A model generated the notes under the pieces. That model was not told the origin of the DNA. It did no database searches and saw only the letters and a program-made list of their open reading frames with translations. A stretch of 6,439 bases of DNA from an uncultured Porphyromonadaceae bacterium. Lineage in GTDB: Bacteria > Bacteroidota > Bacteroidia > Bacteroidales > Muribaculaceae. This document shows, piece by piece, positions 1-6,100 of the stretch. How positions within the stretch are numbered: the stretch's first letter is position 1; each line of letters opens with the position of its first letter. The translations under genes and the position numbers were made by a program. The DNA lies in contig CAMWQF010000165.1 in NCBI GenBank assembly GCA_947176285.1, positions 1 to 6,439 of the forward strand, written 5' to 3'.

Positions 1-2
1 TA

Positions 3-22
3 AAAGATGCACGATAATCTTT
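3..22 (+). other. Small AT-rich hairpin at the left edge
   Basis: AAAGAT (3-8) is the reverse complement of ATCTTT (17-22), with an eight-base loop. The stem is short and AT-rich. It could be part of the terminator of a gene ending to the left of the window, but that gene is not visible, so no function is assigned. Confidence 0.25.
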
Positions 23-66
23 ATAAGATGTCCGGATCATTGAAAAAGATGGTCCGGCCATCTTGA
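4..66 (+). repeat. Three AAGATG-headed 21-base direct repeats in the leader
   Basis: AAGATG occurs at 4-9, 25-30 and 46-51, exactly 21 bases apart (two helical turns). Copies 2 and 3 are more alike, each reading AAGATG(G)TCCGG. The rest of each unit is only loosely similar. Phased repeats upstream of a start codon can be sites for a regulator binding one face of the helix, but the sequence alone does not show this, and three hexamers are few. Confidence 0.4.
46..64. other. Perfect 7-bp hairpin, possible terminator or operator
   Basis: AAGATGG (46-52) and CCATCTT (58-64) are exact reverse complements around the loop TCCGG. On the plus strand the stem is followed by GATAATTG, not by a T run. 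Read on the minus strand, the stem runs into five T in total (from AAAAA at 43-47), which looks more like an intrinsic terminator for leftward transcription, yet no leftward gene is present to its right. It could equally be a palindromic protein-binding site. Confidence 0.35.
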
Positions 67-106
67 TAATTGTAATAAAATTAATCCATTAATACATTAA
101 AGACCT
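66..106 (+). promoter_or_regulatory. AT-rich leader directly before the start codon
   Basis: The 41 bases before ATG 107 are almost all A and T and end TTAAAGACCT. No Shine-Dalgarno at the usual distance is seen; an unstructured AT-rich leader is the normal translation start context in Bacteroidetes. A loose match to the Bacteroidetes promoter (TTG at 70-72, then TACATTAA at 93-100, 20 bases between) is present, but it would start the transcript at about the ATG itself, so the true promoter is more likely further upstream or outside the window. Confidence 0.3.
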
Positions 107-178
107 ATGCTAAAATCAATTCAGCAGATTCTCATGCTCAGTCTGTGTGCGTTGTCGCCCACTCTTGTTGGAGCTGCC
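107..178 (+). other. Sec signal peptide (residues 1-24)
   Basis: The first residues are MLKSIQQ, with one Lys as n-region, followed by a hydrophobic stretch from Ile8 to about Leu20 and small residues V-G-A-A at 21-24. Cleavage after Ala23 or Ala24 satisfies the -3/-1 rule (Val21/Ala23 or Gly22/Ala24). Cys14 sits inside the core, but the preceding residues L-S-L do not form a good lipobox, so signal peptidase I processing is more likely than lipoprotein maturation. Export to the periplasm is inferred; the final location depends on the unseen C terminus. Confidence 0.85.
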
Positions 179-3100
179 ACACTCAGCGTGGATGAGGCAA
201 AAGACGTTGCCGCTGAATTCTTTCAGTCCGGCGAAGTCAATCGGTTGGCTGACAAGGACGCGTTTGTCCTTGCCTACACTGCCACTGATAAAGCGTCTAA
301 TCCGATTAGCTACGTGTTCAATGCTAAAGATGGCAAAGGATTCGTAATTATTTCGGCTGATGACAGCTCGCTTCCGGTTATCGGTTATTCCGACTATTCC
401 ACATGGAGCGTCGGTTCGCTTCCGGCTCCTGCAGAGCGTGTGCTTCTTGAGCCTGTAAAAGTTTCAGCCGACGTGCGTCGCCGTGTGCTTGCACGCGCTT
501 CCGCAAACAGTGAAAGAAAAGTTCTTGAAACTCCTTCCTGGAGTCAAGAAGCTCCATTCAACAACAGTATCCCCAACCGCCGTCTCACCGGTTGTGTTGG
601 TGTGGCTCTTGCAGAAATTCTGAAATATCATAATTACCCTGCTTCCCGCCCTGCATCTCTCGTAAACTCGGGTGAGTCCAACACTTATGATTGGAACACG
701 ATGCGTATGGACAACTATCGTAGCGGATATTCCGCTGAAGAAGCAGGTGCGGTAGCCGCTCTTGTGGCTGACGCAGCCATTGGTATCGGCACTGACTTCG
801 GTATGTCGAGTTCAAGCGCCTATGAGGTTAAGGTGCCGTATTCACTCACATCTCTCTTCGGATATGATGCCGGTGTATCATATAAGAAGCGTCAGGAGAT
901 GAACCGTGATGCGTGGGATCAGTTGATCGTAGATGAGATCGACGCTAATCGCCCTGTGCTGTATTGCGGCCAGGATGTCTCTGCAGGTCACGCTTTTGTT
1001 TGCGACGGTTATGAGATGCGCGGTTCAACTCCATATTTCCACATCAACTGGGGATGGGGTGGCTCTGCAAATGGTTTTTATGCCACTGACGCTCTCAATC
1101 CTGTAGTTAGCAAGGCTCATAAGTACAATGATCTTATGACGATCGTCTATAACATCAAGCCTGCTGCAGACAACACGGCTTGGTCTGACATTCATGTCAC
1201 AAGCGACGAATGCCAGCCAGGTCTTGTACTCAATGTGTCAGACATTACTTCGGTTGATTCTTTCTCCGTGCGTGTTGGTGCAATGAAAAATATTTCCAAT
1301 ACAGATTTTTCAGGTAAGATCGCAGTGGCTCTCTTCGATGCCTCCGGCACTCAGAAAGGTCTTCTTTCTGATCCTCGTAATTTCTCTATTTGGGCTCTCC
1401 AGATATCCAAGTATGTCGATTTCTCTTGCAGTGTTCCTGCCGGTGTTTCTGTTGCTGACGGCGACAAGGTTGGAATTGTATCTATGGCAAACGGCTCTTC
1501 GGAATGGCTTCCCGTTGCAGGCGATCGTCTTGCTCCGGCTTCTGTTTCCGCTAAGAATTATGAAGTGCCGTATATTACTGTGACTCTTCCTAACAGCAAT
1601 AACTTCTATACAATCACAGCTGCCGAACCAAAGGCTATTCTCGGACGCGATTTTGTATTCACTCTTGTTCAGCATGATCCTTCCAGATATATCACTTTGA
1701 AGGCGAATGGTTTCATTCTTAGCCCTGAAGCTGATGGCACTACTTACCGCCTCTCCAACGTGATGGAAAATCAGAGAATCACCGTTAACAATCAGATTGC
1801 GGCAAGCGTTCTTTCAAAAAGCACTCTTTGGGTGACTGCAGGTAATCTTCAGAATCTCCTTTCTGATGATGAATGTGCTTCTGTAAAAGATTTGACTCTT
1901 TACGGCACAATAAATGCAGCTGACTTCAATTTCATGCGCGACCGCATGAAACTCGAACGTCTTGACATCTCTCAGGTCTCGATCTTGGCTCAGGGATCTA
2001 ATCCGGCTAACGCTATTCCGACTAAGGCTTTCATGGGCTACCGCTCACTTAAGCAAATTATCCTTCCCAAAAACTTATCTACTTTCAAGAACGGATGTCT
2101 CGCTCAGACCGGACTTACATCTATTGATATCCCGGCTTCTGTTGGCACTTGGGAATATAATGTGTTCGTTGGCTGTAACGCTCTCCGCGATGTGATAGCT
2201 CGCCGTTCATCTCCGGCTTGGATTAACTGGTGTGTTTTCAACGGTACTCCGCAGGCTAAACTTACTGTTCCATCTGGAGCATCCGCCGCATATAAGTCTA
2301 AGGAATATTGGCAAGACTTTAAGGAAATTGTAGAAGGTATTCCTTCCGACCCCTCCTACTTCTATGTCACTTTTGCTGAAAAGAAAGGCATAAAATTCAC
2401 AGATCTCACTGATGAATATGACTATTATAAAGGAGATCTTTTTGAGTTTAAGGTTGATACTGACAACTCATTCCAGGATGGAGTAATGCAGGTATTTGCC
2501 AACGCTACACTTCTCACTCCTAACGCTTCTGGCGTATACTCAACTAATATTTACTCAAATACCCTTATACATGTTGAGTATAAGCAGCCTGAGCCAACTA
2601 CCGTTGACAAGACATGGAAACTCACCGGAGATGCTGGTGGCATTGGTCTTGCTACCGATGTCGTGAATGTTCCGGTAGGAAAGATGTTTACTGTAAGGGC
2701 AAATGCTATCAAGGTGCCTCAGGGTGATGACGCAGCCAAGTTCTATGGTATGGTACTTACCGATAAGAACGGTGCTATTAAGGAGTTCATTTCTTCTATC
2801 GTCAGCAACTATTACAGCCGCAACGGTGAAAACCTTACCTACAATTTCTATTGTCAGGTGAAAGAGGCTCAGGTGAAAGAAGGCAACCAGATTCGCCTTG
2901 CAACATCTTATAATAAGAAGGCTTGGCAGCTTGTTGAAGGAGAATCTGCTGAAATCACCGACCGAATTTTGGCTTTCAACAATCCGGTTATATATCATAA
3001 TGTCACAATGCCTCAAAGCGTCACCGGTGCCAGAATTGAAGGTGGTGCTTCTGAAGTTGTCCGTGGTATGCCTTTCAGCGTTAAGGTTTCCGCCATCAAT

Positions 3101-6100
3101 CCCGCTCAGCGTGTGACAGTTTCTGTCAACGGAGAAACAAAGGCTACGAATGTGGCTGTTGCAAATGTTTCTATTCCGGCTGTTCTTGACGATCTTGACA
3201 TCACAGTCACTGTCAAGGATGCTGATGCCGGCGACTATATGGTGTTCAATGTTCAGGAAGGACAACTGGCTTCTAAACTTGTTGACTGTCCGGCTCGTGT
3301 CAAACTTATAGGTACGATGCTTGTCAACGAATTTGACGCTCTTCGTGCAAATGCCAGCGTTATCGTCGACCTTGATTTGGCTGACGTAACTATTAAGGGC
3401 GCTGCTATGACTGGAAACTCTATTCCGGAGAACGCTTTCGCTCCAACGAGCGCAGGTAGTCTCTCCGCCCTTAAGACGATAATTCTGCCCAACAATCTTG
3501 AGCGTATCACTAAGAATGCATTCGCACGTTGCACTCAGATCACAGAAATCACTATTCCTGCCAATGTAAACTACATCGGCGATGGTGCTTTCTCATCTTG
3601 CGTAGCTCTTAAGAAGATCATTGCAAAGCCAAAGGTTGCTCCTACTTGCGGTAATATGTCACCGTTCCCACAGAACGCTTTCAATATCTCTCTCGAGGTT
3701 CCCAAGGGATCGGAAGAAAGTTATAGCGTGCCTTCTACTTGGTGGGCTAACCTCTCGCTTTATAAAGCTCCCACTGAGCATAAAGACTACTATTGGGTAA
3801 AGGTTGACAATTCTCGTGTGGGCATCACTGACTATAAGGGTGATCTTAATAGTATTGCAGTGGGTTCTGCAGATATGGAATTCATGATTGAACTTCCCAA
3901 CTGTCAGCAATCAAGACTGAAAAAGGAAAATAGGACATTCCTTCGTGAAGGTGTAGCTTTCAAACTTTACGACAACGGTGTGGATGTCTTTGCTAACCTG
4001 AACTCTTTCCAATATCAAAGTTCTCCGTATTATGTATATCCAAACCAGCATTGGAGCGTGACTGCCGGTAGACTTGGTATAAGATATCTCCACGGTGCTA
4101 CATCAGGTCCATGGATGCCACAAAATCATGAGATCGACATCTTATTCCATTATTCCATCAATTTCGAGAATAAGGAAGGTGCTGAAGGTGTAGAGCCACA
4201 GATTGTCGAACTTCCTGAAGGAAGCGAATGGAAGAATGTGCCGATGTCATATTTCCAGGTTAATGTGAAAAATGATAAGGGTTACCTTGTTACTAACACC
4301 GAAGTTAAACCTGTGCTCTATAGAGAAGGCAGCGTGATTAAGTTCCAGCTCGCTAATCAGGATGATAAGACAAACTACATTGTCAATCTCAAGACAAAGG
4401 TCATGACCAAGGCTGGTGAAGATCCTGAATATACAGAGAAGGAAATGACGCTCGACTCTGATGGTGGCATCTATACTATCCCGGCACTCGAGGGCGATAC
4501 TTGGATTAGTATCTCAGGCATTAAAAGCTTTGAGGAAGGTGATGTGATTCCGGCTGAAGAACTCACCAACATGAAGCTGGAAGATGTCGTAGACTTCACG
4601 GAACTTTCCGTAACCGGTGACATGACTGAGGAAGATTACGAATCTATTCGCGAAAACTTCGTTTCTGTCGAGACTATCGACCTTACAGGCATCCAAAATG
4701 AAACCATTCCCGCAGGTGCATTTGAAGGTATGGATCAGCTTAAGGATGTCATTGTTCCGGAAACTGTAACTGAAATCGGTTCAGGTGCTTTCGCAGGTTG
4801 CGAGAACATTGAGTCTCTCACTCTTCCTGGCGTGACTTCCATTGGTGAAGGCGCGTTCGAAGGATGCGACAACCTTACAAGCATTCTTCTGCCGTCACTC
4901 GGTTCCGGCTCAAGCGCAAGCGGAAAGCCCGGCATGCGTAAGTCCGGTGGTGTTGATGGTGTTTCGGCTGAATCTTTCAAGGGTCTAAACCCCAACTGTC
5001 TCATCTACGTCGGTTCTGTAGACGTTCCCGATGCTGAATCTCTCAACATCATTCTTAACATCGATGGCACACGTGTGGCTGCTTCCGATATCAATCTTGA
5101 TGGCAACCACTCATTCAACGCTCCTGCAAGCTTTATGCTCGGCGACCACAAGATATCTTTCACCGCTCATATCGTTGCCAGCGATTCTTGCGACGTTGAC
5201 GGTGGATGGAAGACAATCATGCTTCCGTTCCAGGCTACCGAGATGAGGATTGAAGCAGATTATGGCAAGCGTGAGGGTAGTGGTGTTCATATCATCTCGT
5301 TTGATGGCGAGGATGCTGAGACTCTGACTGAGCAGTCTGTACTCCTTCCCAACCGTCCGTACCTTGCAAACGTTTGTGCTCCTTTCGCATCCGTACCTGT
5401 TACATTCTCTGCCACAGGACGTGTTCAGGATGGTGAAGTAATGGTTTATGATGTTCCATTCACTCCGGTTCCAGAAGAACTCGTTGCCGTTGGTAAGGAT
5501 TTCTCACTGTATGGTTCATATGATGGTCAGACTCGTCCGGTGGTTTGCTACAATCTCAATGAGGAAGCAAGTAAGTTTATCCGTCCGGTTGATTCTGAAA
5601 ATGCTTCTGTAATGCCTTTCTCTGCATATCTCGTTGCTAATCATGGCACAGACAAGGCAGAGATGGTAATCGGCGAACATCCTCTCTGGATTCATGAGCC
5701 GGTTTCTGTCGGTGCTGTCGGAAATAATCTTTATCGCTCAAGCCTTATCGATTTTGCTTCAGCCACTAAGAAAGCAGATGTCTATTATACTGTAGATGGT
5801 TCTGACCCAACTGTTAGCGACCAAAGAGTTCTCTTCACAGAGCCGTTCGGTATGGCTGAGGAGTCAATGGATATAAAGGCTGTGGCTGAATACAAGGGCA
5901 ATCGTTCCGATGTGGTTGATTTCGGCTTCAAACTCAAGAAGACTGATATCAATTTCAACCTTGCTGAGAATTGGAACTGGATTTCGCACAATGCTGAGAA
6001 TGCTGTCGCTGTTGCAGACTTTGCTACAGATGGCGTTACCTCCATCCTCTCTCAGACTCAAGAAGTGGTTAGCGATCCGGTGCATGGTCTTGTCGGTAAT

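Noticed and set aside
1..106. Small inhibitor gene of the kind found beside some C10 proteases
   Set aside because: The 106-base leader has no open frame of useful length, and nothing lies downstream inside the window.
134..136. Alternative start at in-frame ATG 134
   Set aside because: Starting there would remove Lys3 and half of the hydrophobic core, leaving a poor signal peptide.
137..148. Lipoprotein signal around Cys14
   Set aside because: The residues before Cys14 (L-S-L) do not fit the lipobox, which needs a small residue just before the Cys, and a good signal peptidase I site follows at 21-24.
147..347. Plus-strand frame of 66 codons near the start of the gene
   Set aside because: Out of frame with the signal peptide and propeptide, which read convincingly in the frame of ATG 107.
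1310..1675. Open frame of 121 codons on the minus strand
   Set aside because: Antisense to the Ig-like linker of the protease. No motif and no leader features; a shadow of the coding strand.
2555..3265. Open frame of 236 codons on the minus strand
   Set aside because: It lies wholly inside the long plus-strand gene, opposite beta-rich linker 2. Its translation has no recognisable motif, and the plus frame shows continuous family-like protein sequence on both sides.
4735..5004. Minus-strand frame of 89 codons, rich in Pro and Ser
   Set aside because: It is the complement of LRR block 3 and its Gly/Ser insertion; the composition is a side effect of the plus-strand codons.
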